Source of the DNA: Polytrichum commune
Lineage: Eukaryota > Streptophyta > Polytrichopsida > Polytrichales > Polytrichaceae
Direction of reading: 5' to 3'
Length of the DNA stretch: 64,000 nucleotides
Assembly: GCA_950295325.1 (NCBI GenBank)
Contig: OX485804.1
Location: 60,916,533 to 60,980,532, forward strand
Both the position numbers and the translations under genes were made by a program. How positions within the stretch are numbered: position 1 is the stretch's first letter; every line of letters starts with the position of its first letter. Under the pieces are notes generated by a model. It was not told the DNA's origin. It searched no databases and saw only the letters and a list, made by a program, of their open reading frames with translations. Below are positions 47,846-59,560 of the stretch, one piece after another.

Positions 47846-48598
47846 TCATAGCCTCCCCACTGTCCCCTTTACGTACGACTCCCCTGACCCCGACTCCCTT
47901 ACCTCCCTCCTCCACACCCCCGTTCCCACCAATGCCTTCCACCCCGCTCCCGCCCTCTGGGTTCTTTTCTGGGCCACCTCCAACATCCACGTCCCCTCCT
48001 TGGCTGTCCCCTCCCTCTTTGGTCCCGCCTCCTGCACTTACTTGTTGTGTGCTGCCCTCCTCAGTCCCACGTCCCTTGCTGCCTCCTCCCCTTGTCACCT
48101 TTCTTTTCTTTGAGGCCTTCTCGCTTCGTCCAACCTTCGTCCCGACCTCACTATTACTTGTTGCCCCGCTAACACCCTTGGCCTTCACATCCTTGCTCCT
48201 AGTGATCCTCAATGACTGTTTGGGGGGGGGGGGGGGTTCTCATCCTCACTGGGAACGTAAGAAACATCAACCACGTCTATGGGGTTAGCACTAGAGGCAC
48301 CAACACGAGCCGCTTTAGATTGGGCCTGAGTCTCGCATGTTGACTTGGGGGGGCTCCTAGGAGTTCGATCGTGATTGGCTCCACTTACGGTGGGCGGGCT
48401 CATCATGGTCTTGGACTCTAGTTTGTTCATTATTGACGTCACCATGGTTGCCAAATTATCAAGCTACATATGGCACGATTTAAGAGCCTGCTCATTATTC
48501 TGACTAGTCAACATGATCTCTGACAGCTGGTTCCTAAATTCTGCTTGGTTAGTCTCCAGCGCACTGATGCGGGCGGACACCCTGCCAGATGCAGCCTG
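47846..48598 (-). pseudogene. Coiled-coil and Gly-rich linker of the CACTA gene
   Basis: After a GAACAG acceptor the frame gives 'ARISALETNQAEFRNQLSEI' and, beyond a TAG at 48464-48466, 'LDNLATMVTSIMNKLES'. Heptad spacing suggests a coiled coil, probably for multimerisation. TAG stands where CAG would continue the helix (C-to-T). A Ser/Pro-rich stretch follows, then 'DVSYVPSEDEN' and Pro residues at the G15 run (48222-48236). Past the run the frame shifts to 'RITRSKDVKAKGVSGATSNS' and a long Gly/Glu-rich low-complexity linker. Confidence 0.5.
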
Positions 48599-48859
48599 CT
48601 GTTCACATCACCCACACATGGAATTGCTGTTTAGTGTTCAAGTATGTACGATTCGGGGTATGAAGTCACTACAGTGCACATTTGGGTCTAAACAATGACA
48701 CATCAACAACTCAATATTGAAGAGGACATTGATTAGCTGTAACCAATAAACAACTATACAATGAGACATCAACAACTCAATATTGACTACGACCTTGACT
48801 AGCTACAACCAATACATTGCTATGACTTCTCTATTGTGAAGCATTGGATGGCGTCTCAC

Positions 48860-48943
48860 AGAAGTGCAGGCCCCTGTTTGCTCCGACTCTTGTAAGTCCT
48901 CTGCAATCTCAGTGATTCCAGGACTCCTCTGTCTTTTCTTTCT
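48860..48943 (-). CDS. Small basic exon of the CACTA gene
   Basis: An 84-bp segment between acceptor TTTTGGCAG and donor GTGAGA reads 'RKKRQRSPGITEIAEDL' in the frame that fits its neighbours. The Arg/Lys cluster could serve as a nuclear localisation signal. It is exactly 28 codons, so it preserves phase. Confidence 0.45.
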
Positions 48944-49502
48944 CTGCCAAAATCAACACAAAGCACTTCCATACCACACATTAGGGCTTCAATCGCAGAA
49001 CATGCCAAAAGTCATGCTCAATCCTGTACGTGCAAAGGAGATTGGATTGCATTCACATTCACGACAATGGTGTCTGACTACATTGCACAAGCATGTTGAC
49101 CAAGAACCTTCACGCCAATGCTAAGCATGTGTTCCTCAAATGTTCGCCAAACCAAGGGTTTTGTATGGAATGACAACATTCAAGGTATACTGGCAACCCT
49201 GATTATAAATGTGGTGAGGAGAATTTGGGTGAAAGCGAAATGACAAAGTGGCATTGGGCTCAGTAAATACAGAATGTGATAACAACAAGCGGTTCATCCC
49301 ACGCCAAAAACGGACTAATTACTGCACAACAAGCATCGGACAATCATAAATGCACGATTTATGGCTTCCGCATATGAGGACGCCGCCAGAGCTCCAAGAT
49401 CTATCATCTACAGACTTGCTGCCTGGGGTAGCCTTCCTCAAAATCGACATCTCATTCCTTCAACTTGGACAACAAGACAGACGATACACGAGGCGAATGC
49501 AA

Positions 49503-50490
49503 TGACAAGCCAACTAACTTATGGGAAGAATTAACGGTAATGCAAAACCACACCAATCAATCGTGAACTAAATGCAGAGAAAATCACAACAGTCAAAGGC
49601 CTTGTTAGCTTTGCCGTTCATTGAAAAGTTAGTCCATGTAAAGGGTTCCACCCTACGGTATTGTGCATTAGTTTATTCACTGCTAACTCATTCCAAAAAA
49701 GTTATATTTATCGCGTCGTGCATTATGTTAATTGGCAGCATAGAGCTACTGCCCTTGTACGCAAATCACAAGTCTGCACCTAATCAAAGCATGACTTATT
49801 ATGGACCACTTTACTGGTGACATTCAGGCGACTTAAAATTAATTCTGGTCCAATGTATTATGTTGCCACAAAATGTGTTGAATTTCAGTTTAGGGTTTAG
49901 GGACTCTGATAAGAGCTGGCACAAAAATGACACAAAGCAACACTCATTCATTGAACAATCATAAAACAAAATAGACTTCACCTAAAATGTAAGAAATTTT
50001 CAAGCAAAAATAGTCATTGAACAGTCATTGACAATGACAAGCCAACTGACTTATGGGAAGAATTAACGGTGGATGCGGAACCACACCAATCAATTGTGAA
50101 CTAAACGCAGAGAAAATCACAACAGTCAAAGGGCTAACTCACTCCGCTAAAGTATATTTATCGCATCGTGTCTTATGTTAATCGGCAACATATAGCTACT
50201 GCCCTTGTACCAAATCACAAGTCTGCACCTAATCAAAGCTGGACTTATTATGGACCACTTTACAGGTGACATTCAGGAGATTTAAAATTAATTCTGGTCC
50301 AATGTTTTCTGTTGCCACAAAATGTGTTGAATTTCAGTTACCAAGTTTAGGGACTCTGATAAGAGCTGGCACAAAAATGACACAAAGCAACACTCATTCA
50401 TTGAACAATCATAAAACAAAACTGACTTCACCTAAAATGTAAGAAATTTTCAAGAAAAAATAGTCATTGAACAGTCATTGAGCAGTCATG
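49503..50490. repeat. Tandem segmental duplication (about 0.53 kb and 0.45 kb) in CACTA intron
   Basis: Copy A (49503 to about 50034) and copy B (50035 to about 50490) share 'gacaagccaact(a/g)actt', 'atgggaagaattaacgg', 'tctgcacctaatcaaagc', 'gggactctgataagagctgg' and 'cctaaaatgtaagaaatttt'. Copy B lacks about 60 bp present in A. Both end in TCATTGAACAGTCATTGA microrepeats that continue to about 50533. Confidence 0.85.
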
Positions 50491-50556
50491 GAAAAGTCAT
50501 GGAAAAGTCATGGACCAGTCATTGAACAGTCATAAAAAAAAACAGACTTCACCTAC

Positions 50557-51455
50557 CAGTTGTGCCTCCTTTCCAGCCTTGCCTGCCCGCCCGACATTTG
50601 AGGTCCTCTTCACTTGTTTACGCGCATTTGCCATCCTTTGTGCCTTCTCCTCCGTTTCTGGTTTTGACCAGTACTGACACAACCTCGCCCATTGATCGGG
50701 CTCAATGGTAACATGACAATCTTTCTTCCCACCAAGAAACCATCCCTTCATTTTGACCTCTCCGTCTTCATCTGTCTCTTCACCGCGTTCTTGAAGCCCT
50801 TGTCCGATAGGTGAGTCCCCACATATTCAAAATCCGCGTCTAGGGCACTCCTCAATTTTTCAATACTGTGGGGGAGCTGGTCCTTCCAGCTCACACAACT
50901 TACGTCCAGAATCCTAGGGACTAAGGTCCGCAGAGCCTCGTCAAACTCGTTCTTGCCCTCGCAACCTCCATCTATGCCTCCACCCGCCTTCACCCTCACA
51001 CGGTGAGGTTTCTGCCCTTGATTGCGTCTTGCATCCACTCGTTCCTCCATTTCCTTCCTAATTGCCCTCCTTGCTGCCCGTGCCTCGCTCTCCGCTTTTG
51101 TTGTTGGACCCTCGTTTGCGCTTGCGACTTGGGCTTGTTGTGGATGCAACCACGGGCTGGGGAATTGTTGTCCCATCATCCAAGGGTTTCCTTGACCCAT
51201 CATCCACGGGTTTGCTTGGCCCATCATCCATAGCTGTTGTTGGGTGGAAGCAGGTGGCATCCATGGTTGTTGCATCCATGGAGGAACATTGGTGGGCGCA
51301 GCTTCCGCTTGGCTTGGGGGTGTAGACTTCTTCTTGGGGGGGGGGGGGGGGGGGGGACTTGAAAATTCGTCTTCCCTTCCTTTTCGTGGCGCTGGACCGG
51401 GGCCGGTCCACGGTAGTCTCCTGCAGTGATAGGGAATCTTTGTCCTCCTCCTCAT
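50557..51455 (-). pseudogene. Exon with Pro/WMMGQ repeats and Ptta/En/Spm transposase-family domain
   Basis: After the acceptor at 51456 the frame gives 'SLSLQETTVDRPRSSATKRK' and a Pro stretch encoded by the G21 run. Beyond the run it continues as 'PPSQAEAAPTNVPPWMQQPW', three WMMGQ repeats and a charged helix ('RRAIRKEMEERVDARR'). The family block follows: 'ALRTLVPRILDVSCVSWKDQ', 'FEYVGTHLSDKGFKNAV', 'MKTERSK', then 'VTIEPDQWARLCQYWSKPET' and 'KAQRMANARKQVKR'. YVG, W..L..YW and NARK-type motifs are those of the plant Ptta/En/Spm transposase family. One base appears to be missing in the T4 run at 50751-50754, splitting the domain. The donor is CTG|GTAGGT at 50556. Confidence 0.8.
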
Positions 51456-51599
51456 CTGCAATTGGAAAAACACACATACATCTCTTGTGCAACATATTAA
51501 TAAGTGCAAACACATACTGACCAGTTGAATAGTACCTTGCTCGGAAATATTTGCACTGCCATTGCAGACCAGCCACCTCTCCACATGGAGTTCACTATC

Positions 51600-54500
51600 A
51601 GTACGGATTTTTAAACAAGTGAAACATCTACGTCATACTCTACATTTTCAACCTACATGAGTCAGCACAAGTTGGCAAGTTGTCAATGTGGCCTAATTGA
51701 CTAATAATTCACTGTTAGTTGATTGGTAATAGACTGCTCAGACCGTCCTCAACAATTTCACATTTACATCTGGCCAATTCATGAAAGTCTGCAAATTATG
51801 CAAAAAAACCTAATTGCAACAAGCTGAATCTTAGATTCAAGGAATTGTAGTCTCTAACTTGGTAGCATGCAAGTTCTAGAAAAATCCAGTAGACAACTAT
51901 CTCCTTCTTTCATGTCTGCACACACACTTCTTTGACTTTGATTCAAAGGCAATGTTGGTTTGTTATACAAGCATTTATAGGGAAAATATCGGTAATCAAC
52001 ATCAATAATTGCAGCCGGAAACTTACCTGTGGGCATCAAAGTTGTGATTTACAGTCATAAAATTATATTTGGTGTGTGGGAAGGATGAAAGACGAATTTA
52101 TATAACAAAGTTATTATTTGGGTCAATTGCAATATAGATTAGGTTGATACGTCCAAAGTATGCAAGTCTTTACATGGTATATAGACGTAAATGGCATAAA
52201 AAACCGACACACGAAAAAATTCCTATCAAATTACGACATTGTATTGGTATCAGAAAATGTGGTGATCATTACCCTTTGCTAAATGCTCACATCCAGCCAT
52301 AAATCAGATTTTAGAGCTTTGAACTCGATTAAGAAGGCCTCAAGTTTAAGAAGTTTGAGCTTTACACTCGATCAAGAAGGCCTCAAGATTTAAGACTTAA
52401 GTAGTGTAGAAGAAAATTCTAGTCTTGAGAATTTATTGAGTCAGAAAGAAATTACAACATCTGTATGACACTTCCTACTAGGATTAATTAAACTTAACAC
52501 GGGGTAGGCAGTTTGCACTAATATTGTTGAAGTTCTCTATATGCAGAGCAATCTCACTTTTCTATGATGTACGCAAATCGTCGACATTTTATTTTAATTT
52601 TCCCTAAACTCAACCCTGTAAGTACACGATATATCACCACTATTAGTATATGGGACACGGTGCAACACTAAAACCTGAATTTTGAGTCATAACTCCTGAA
52701 TTTGCTACTAGGAAGTCATGAACAAATTAGTTTGACTTCATGTAGATAGCTTTTTAGATTGGGTTCCAATTAAGAAAACCACACAGGGAAGACCAAATGA
52801 GTGTCAGGTGTTACATCTAGGGATCACCATTGAGTTAGTTGATAGATTACAAGAGAATTAGGATGTATTTAGGACAACAAACACAGGGAAGAAGACTTCT
52901 AGAGCGAGTTTTAGGATTGATTCAATTAAGGTTGAGGGTCACTCACAGCAGTACATGCAATTGATCAGTCACTCCCTCACAACCCACTCTCATCAGTAAC
53001 ATCACTCTTATAATGTGTTTTGCAATTCAGGGAGTCACAGCTCAGCAATTGTCATTTGGTTACGCCATAGTCTTAGAAAACCCAAGGCATGAACTCCTTG
53101 AGTGAACCATAGTCTCTTCAGTAAAGTAACCAAGTACCAAAAGGCCACACCACAATTAGTAAGAATACCATGTTCACAATTGACTCCTCCTATGGTTAAG
53201 TGATTGATTTAATTAAATTAAATAAAGACCACAGAAATGAATTATTTCCTTAGTCAGTTTTAGACTTAACACTATCACAGTGGAATTGAATGCATTAAAA
53301 TAAATTATTAAAATTAACAAAAGTCTAACATGTGACAGTAACCTAGTGACCGAGTCTAAGCGAAGTGAACTAAACTGGACCGGGACCGTAAGAGTCTAAT
53401 CGGTAGGACCATGGTCTGCACGGCACGGTCATAGTCTAGTCACCAGTGTCAAGTCACGTCTCATAGAGAGGGCCATAGTCTTAGTAACCAGTAACCAGTA
53501 ACAAATAGCCAGTAACTAGTAACTAGTAACCAAGTCAACGTCTTGTTCTCGGACTTGGAGGTGGCACCTTCTCTTTATATGCTTGCCTTACCAGTCTCTC
53601 CCAAACCATATGGGTTAAAGGGGCTTACCTCTTCGCCGCAACTACACCGCCTCTCTTCACGATCAGTTGCGTCGGCTTCACCAAGGTAATTTGCAGGGCG
53701 ATCTCTATCGCCTTCTTTATATTTCGAGATTAATCTTGTAATCCCGCAGACTCCATAGCTTAAAGTTCCTCCTTTCTTTAATCCTTGGGTTGTTGTGTTG
53801 ATCAACCTCACTCCATAATTGGGGAGATTTTCGGACACAATCGACTGAGTCCCGAGAATCTGCAAGTCTCACCAGTTACAGAATGACCTCCTTCGATTTT
53901 TCCTTGATTGAATTGGAGAGTATTCTGTGAATCCCTCTGGAGCGTCCGGTGATTCTTTTGCAGTCTTGAACTTCAACTTGTTATTTCCCAAACTCACTGA
54001 ATCATCTGTAACTACCTACTGGTTCTCTCCGATCATTATTTCCATGATCTCAATCTCTTCTCGAGGATTAAAACGCACAGCGAACTGGTTAGGATTCTCC
54101 CCTCTTGAACTACTCGACGGGGCATTCCTAAAGGTACAATCTTCCGTTCACAGGTTTTAGATCTCAACGTGCACACTTATTGGAATCATGAATTATGTGA
54201 GAAGTTGTTGCTTAGGCATTTGCTCTGACTTCACATCAGATAGCTCAAGTTCGCCACAGCCAAGTCACTTGGCCGATCACACCCAAAGAAAAGTAGTGTC
54301 ACTCCTACAAGTTTCATTCACTTCACTACCAAGGGAGACGACACACTACTCGCCATTACTTCTCACTGTACTCATAAGATTAAGGGTAGTTACTTCACTC
54401 CTTTCTCAAGAGGGATTCACCGCACCATCATACTCAAACTCAAACAGATATTAGAATTCTATATCCGAGGTTCTCTCAGACTGATTCTGCAAGACCACTT

Positions 54501-57500
54501 CAATGGGTGGACAATTATTCTCGATTAGAGTAGGTGTTCACACTTCTGAAACCTACGAATATGTTGCAACATCAACTGCAGTAGCACGGTGACAGAAACT
54601 CCCTCTGACATTCTATACACCAGACAAAGGGACACTTACAGACTATCCCAATCTCCTTTGACAGGATTCAAGACACAATCCGTGTATCTTCTCAAACAAT
54701 CTCCTTTCACCGGATTACATTGTTAAAGCACCTCCTCGTACTTAGATACATTCACCACACGACTTATTACAACTAGAGGCTTTTAGGACAATTCATGGAA
54801 TTCCATTCACTTCAATGAACCCGGAAGGATCTCTTCCTCCTCAGAAGAGACTCAAGAACCCCACAAGCAATTCCTCTCAATTCCCTTGAGAGAAACAACC
54901 ACACATCAAGACTCACTCCCTTCACAGGAATAAGGTATCACAAATTCAATCTGGATTCTTCCCGAACTAGGAAAGTACAATTTTGATGTAAACGATTCAC
55001 GACCAGCACCAACACAACATATTTAATCCTCACACACACAAGTAATAATATAGCTTCACGCTTATGATATTATGTAGGGTAAAAATGCACATTCAAAAGG
55101 GCTTCACACCCAAGCTAGACTCGCTCAAAAACTGCAAGACAAGGGAGACTCTCTTCTCGAGAGGAACTACTTTCTCCTCTCTTTCTCCTCCTCTATATCC
55201 CCTGAACTAGCTTCCTTGCCTCTTGGGGCCAGATTTCATAAGTCTCTTCGACTTGGTCACATGTCTATTGCCCTGCCCAAAAGACTCTTCCTCTTGGAAC
55301 TGTTTCATATGAACTAAATGTCTCACCCTTAGCTCATTTCGGATAATTGGTCACTAATAACTTACTTTAGTGTCCATTTCACATTTCAAGTGTCGATATG
55401 AATTCACATCCTATCAAAATCCTAAAATGACTATTCTGAGACCAAAAAGTTGTACCACACTTCATATGTCAAGACGTAGCTCACATGAAATGGCCGCAGG
55501 CAGCTGTGCCCCGTTCAATAATTTCATGTGCCCCGTTTCGCAAAGCAACTTTTTATTTCTTTGTATTTCACTCATTTCCTTGTATTTCTTTGTTCTTTTG
55601 GCACAACTAACTTGTGATGAGACAATCCAACTTCTTTCAATGTTTTAAGTACATCAATTAATGTTTTTTTCTTTACTGCTAGCCTCTTCTCTCCCTTTCG
55701 TAACTCAGCTGACCGAGAAATGACAGAAGTACTGAACTCTTCTAGCATATGACCACTGTCTTCTTGGACTCTTCTGCAGCCTGTTTCTAAGACTCCAACC
55801 CCAATAAATTTGCAAATCTTTGAAGTCAGGGTTGGTAATCGCTTAAGTGCCACTGGCAATACTGAGGTGGTCAACGAAGCAAGAGTTTGAGTACCCATTC
55901 GTACATACTACCTTGTTAATAAACCTAAGACATGTTTCTTCATAAGCTCATCATATCTTCGTCGAATGTTGTGAAGTTTACGGTGAGTCTTCTCCGTACA
56001 AGGGGCCAGAGCATAATGCTCCACCTAAATGAGTGGATAAAAAACAACACACGAAGAAATCCCTATCAACTTACTACACTGCACTTACTGAGCTTCAAAG
56101 TAATTACAACCCTAGTCCAAACTCTCTTCCAAGTTGAGGAAAGTTGAGATTCAGGTCTAGTGTTTCCCTGGCGCCATTCTAGGTCTGTGTTAACTTATGT
56201 CCAATAATTTTCGACATGCAACTGAATAAAGATTTCTTTGGGTTTTTTGCTCATTCTACTAAGCTTCTACAATGATAATCCCAATTAGCGCACATTACTA
56301 TTCGGAGTTACGCACTGCTTTAACCATTTATTCTGAATGTAATATTGAACCAAGCAAAGCCAGTTATGTTTTATAATGCCTGAACAACCTATTGAAGTTT
56401 TGTTAGTAAAAATTGAACTCCTGAGTAAGACATTATTGCAATGCGTAACTCCAAATAGTAACATGCCCTAATTGGGATTGTTGGTGTAGTCGATGTAAAA
56501 TAATACCTTCAGTGGCAGCTGATGACAAACTTAGCATCTTGGGAGATAATTGTCATTTTGTTAACTGATGGTAATTGACACGACAATGCTGCCTATTTGA
56601 CTCCTTTATTTGTAGCTTGTTCTCATTTATATGGATCAATATCAAACTCTAATCACATATCGTGAATCTAGACACACGGCAAAGTTAGACTCTTATTGTA
56701 GATCCAGGTCATCTTCCTCGCCCCAGTGGCCTGAATTGTAAATTTCATGATCCTCAGCACCTGTATTGAATAGTCTTTTAAATAAGGAAATCTGAGTCAT
56801 TGCGATGAATAGAGATGGAAAATGGTATTGACTTCTGTTCTATACTGGATATTTGAACATCCTCAGTCGAGTCTAACGCATGCATGGGTTATTCAGTTAC
56901 TTTCATAATTGGACACCAGTATTTGATTGGTACATGGTTAGATGAGGATCAAAGAAAAAACACCATAAGGACACATGTTTAGAAGAGATCGGACTGGATC
57001 TTCAGATTTTATTAACTAGTCCACACTCCACACTCAATAGTGAACACAATTGCGAGGACCTATTTATTATGTTAAGGAATCAATAAACGGGCATTTCCAA
57101 TAACTATAACTAAACCAGGGTAAGTTCGAATCTCAATCTGACTGTTGTTAATGCTTCACTGCAGATATGCTAATGCAACACAAGTTTCATCGTGTAAATT
57201 GAATTGGTAGAAGTTGGAGAACAAAAAATCGAACCAAATAACACCCACACACCTAGACTTGTTGTGGTGTTACTTAGAAATTTCACACACCAACTACCCT
57301 CCATATCACAGCTTCAAGGTGAATCAGTCTTCCAAACAACGTGGATTGACATGCAACACAAAATTTTGTAGATTGGTTGAATTCTTAGGCAGCAACAGGT
57401 TTAAGGGCAGCAAGCGATATAGAGTGAGTCCCTTAATTTCAAGAACAGAATTTAGGCTACCTCAACATGTCAGCTACAATTACAATGAATTGAGCACTTG

Positions 57501-58900
57501 AAAAAATCTACCTTCATATTAAACTGGCACTTCAATATTAGTGATAGAGAACCGATTAACAAGGACTGTGAAAGCCCAAACTTTGCGATTGCATGTTGAA
57601 CAACACGGAGACCAATTAGGGAGCCATGAATCAGAATGAAGACAAGCAATCTACATCAGAATAAAGACAAGCAAAATACTTTTGAGCCTACATTCACAAA
57701 ATATCAGGTGCACGCAGAAACAAACACGAAGGATCCTTCAAGCTACTCCCACCGACAACAAAAACCCTCGTACAACTCCGCACATACACTCCGGACAGTG
57801 TGATCCCTAAATGCTGACAAACAACATCATAACCCTAAGCATCCCAAACAACAACCCCAAACGGATCCCAGATCTACAACACAAACACAACAAGTTTCAC
57901 CTGGACTGTATTCACCGGTGGTCTTCGTCGTTGCGGACTCTTCCTCGCCCTCCATTCCGCGCGAATCTTCAAACACTCCCGACCTGCTAGTCCTCAGCAC
58001 CTGTCTTCGGCTGCGGCGCACTGCCACAGGTTGATGCGCCTGCTTGTGTGCTCTCACGCTATCACGCATGCACCAAAGATCTGATCTTAGAGCATCCCAC
58101 TCCCAGACCCTAAAACTACATCAAACATGAGGACAACACATGGCAAGCATAAGAAGGCTGTCTTTATGTGGGAGTTAGGGGACCAACTAGAGAGAAGGGG
58201 TTCACCTCGATGGGTGGTGTGGAGCCGTGCTCGGGTGATCCCATTCCTAAACCCTAAACCTCGGTAGTGGCGAACAAATTCAGAAGCAGAAGATTTAAAG
58301 GCAAAACCTCCATGGCAAGACCTCGATTCCTGCTTACAACGAACCATTCGAATTAAGTATGCTCTTCCTCCTAACCTCTCCACTGTGTCCTCCACCAAAT
58401 CTGCCTCTTTGAGAGACAGAGAGAGCGAGATCTTGAGAGCAAGACTCCATTGCCAAAACACAGAGCGCCGCGTTAGGGTTGATTGATAGAGGTACCAGAT
58501 GCAACGACGCCGAAACACAAAGTATACCTGCTACTCTTAGCGTCAGCGAATCCATAATGAAGACGAGAAAAAAAAGAAAACACGAAGAGGAGGAAACACT
58601 TCAGTCTTCGCCGAACCCGCAGACGTCTCCGAGTCCACAAAAAAACCTGCGATCGCCAGAGGCACAGTTTACGAGGGAGGTGATACCACAATCGAATCAT
58701 GGCCCTCCACGTGGAACCACAATCCACGGCCACGTGCACTCCAAATGACTCAAGAACGACTGAACTCCCTAAAACCTATGAGAGGGCTGAACGCTCTCCG
58801 CCCATTGCATCGCCGACTTTTGCGGCCAGTGGAAGAGGTCGCACCAAGAACGCCGAGGCACGGCGAACCTGCACCGACCAACATGAGATTAGAAGGTGAG
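51600..58900. other. Largely non-coding interior, possible introns or insertions
   Basis: A donor-like CAG|GTAAGT on the - strand at about 52026 could end an upstream exon of the CACTA gene. At 52.31-52.39 kb 'tcaagaaggcctcaag' is duplicated, and at 53.48-53.53 kb there are AGTAACC/AGTAACTAGTAAC microrepeats. 57.8-58.8 kb is GC-richer with ORFs on both strands, including a + strand frame ending 'RTCTDQHEIR' at an AAG|GTGAGT donor (58896); none is recognised. No LTR pair could be identified by eye. Confidence 0.35.
56269..56487. mobile_element. MITE, 219 bp, with about 49-bp terminal inverted repeats
   Basis: The left arm 56269-56317 (containing TAATCCCAATTAG and GGAGTTACGCA) is inverted at 56438-56487 (TGCGTAACTCC and CTAATTGGGATT), with about 10 mismatches. 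No coding sequence inside. Target duplication is not obvious. Confidence 0.75.
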
Positions 58901-58916
58901 TTTCTGGCTGACTTAC

Positions 58917-59098
58917 ATTGATTTGCTTGCTTGCACCAAGGGCAACATGAGTTCCTTCAGTTTCGCCACCCTTTTGTCTCGTTTCTCCTCATAAGAGCAT
59001 CTGTCATCATCCGCCTCCTCCTCGGTGCAGGTATCAGCAGTAGTCGGCGACATTTCCGCGCCTTGCTGGAGTTTCCCACGTGGTTGCGCTCCCGACAT
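58917..59098 (-). CDS. Possible first exon of the CACTA gene
   Basis: ATG at 59098 opens 'MSGAQPRGKLQQGAEM', an acidic 'CTEEEADDDRC', then 'YEEKRDKRVAKLKELM'. It ends at a strong donor AAT|GTAAGT (58916). The YEE.R..R....L..M block resembles the YE..R..RI..N...L..L motif I recall from N-termini of plant transposon-related proteins. It lies just inside the 59.44-kb subterminal-like repeats and on the same strand as the transposase exons, which supports membership. The distance (7 kb) to the next certain exon leaves doubt. Confidence 0.35.
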
Positions 59099-59429
59099 GC
59101 TTGAGGCCGTCTACACTTCAAGTAGACACGATTTACGCAAATGCTCTACTCCAATGTACGTCCATACATGTGCCTGTGCCAGCCTGCAATCTACCAGGTT
59201 CATTGCCAAGTGTGGAGAGGTAATGGTGCACGAAATGCCCTCACAACAAATCCTTCAACCTGCTATTGGCGCCATCCGTCTCATGCACTGGGCGGACGCT
59301 TCGCAATTCAAACTTTGCCTGTACATCGCCATATGTGGAGTCAGCCGCGCAACGGCTACAATTCGGCGTTGAAGACGCCACGCCAGCCCGCCGGGATGGC
59401 TTAGGGTTTTGTCGGCCACAGTCGCATGT

Positions 59430-59560
59430 TTGCAGCTGACTGGTAAATGACTAACCTCTGACTGGTAAATGACTAACCTGCCACGTCTATAACCAGGGAT
59501 ATGACAGGTATATGACTCAGAAATTAAGGACTGTCATATGACGAAATATACGACCACGTC
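59430..59560. repeat. ATGACTA-type repeats, possible right subterminal region of the CACTA element
   Basis: CTGACTGGTAAATGACTAAC is tandemly duplicated (about 59438 and 59458), with further TATGAC/GTCATATGAC motifs to 59551. The same short motifs fill the left end of the element. Confidence 0.45.

Larger units (their letters stand above)
46202..51600 (-). pseudogene. CACTA element gene: Ptta/En/Spm transposase-family protein with FCP1-like domain
   Basis: Exons inferred on the - strand: about 51595-51536, 51455-50557, 48943-48860, 48598 to about 46970, and 46474-46202. The intron 51535-51456 is 80 bp (GTACTA...TTGCAG) and restores one frame across it. The order is an acidic start ('DEEEDKDSLSLQETTVD'), Pro-run, WMMGQ repeats, En/Spm-family domain, basic exon, coiled coil, Gly-rich linker, HAD-like domain and C-terminal domain. 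Breaks: G21 run (51336-51356), T4 run (51-54 of 50,7xx on the + strand), TAG at 48464-48466, G15 run (48222-48236), G8 run near 47838 and G8 run (47122-47129). It may have been a single protein of well over 1,000 residues; that the parts belong to one transcript is inferred from shared strand, order and splice signals. Confidence 0.6.
45074..59560 (-). mobile_element. CACTA (En/Spm-type) transposon; left end clear, right end not found
   Basis: CACTACAAGAAAA at 45074 is the canonical CACTA terminus, preceded by AGT (possible 3-bp duplication). From 45090 to about 45860 many ATGACTA/AACGACT/CAGTC motifs in both orientations form a subterminal array. The gene inside runs right to left and carries an En/Spm-family transposase domain. 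A comparable 'GGTAAATGACTAACC' array appears at about 59440-59530, next to a possible first exon, suggesting the right subterminal region. The expected inverse terminus (TTTTCTTGTAGTG) is not present downstream to 64000. The right limit given is therefore a guess, and the 52-58.8 kb interior may contain later insertions. Confidence 0.6.

Noticed and set aside
47932-48288. + strand ORFs opposite the CACTA gene (Pro/Ser-rich)
   Set aside because: They are antisense shadows of the Gly-rich - strand linker, which has splice context and domain continuity.
49885-49905. TTTAGGGTTTAGGG near 49.89 kb (and 10.9 kb) as interstitial telomere repeats
   Set aside because: Only about two units at each site, expected by chance in plant intergenic DNA and common in promoters and repeats.
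52300-55400. Possible LTR retrotransposon
   Set aside because: No paired long terminal repeats, primer-binding site or gag-pol motifs could be seen.
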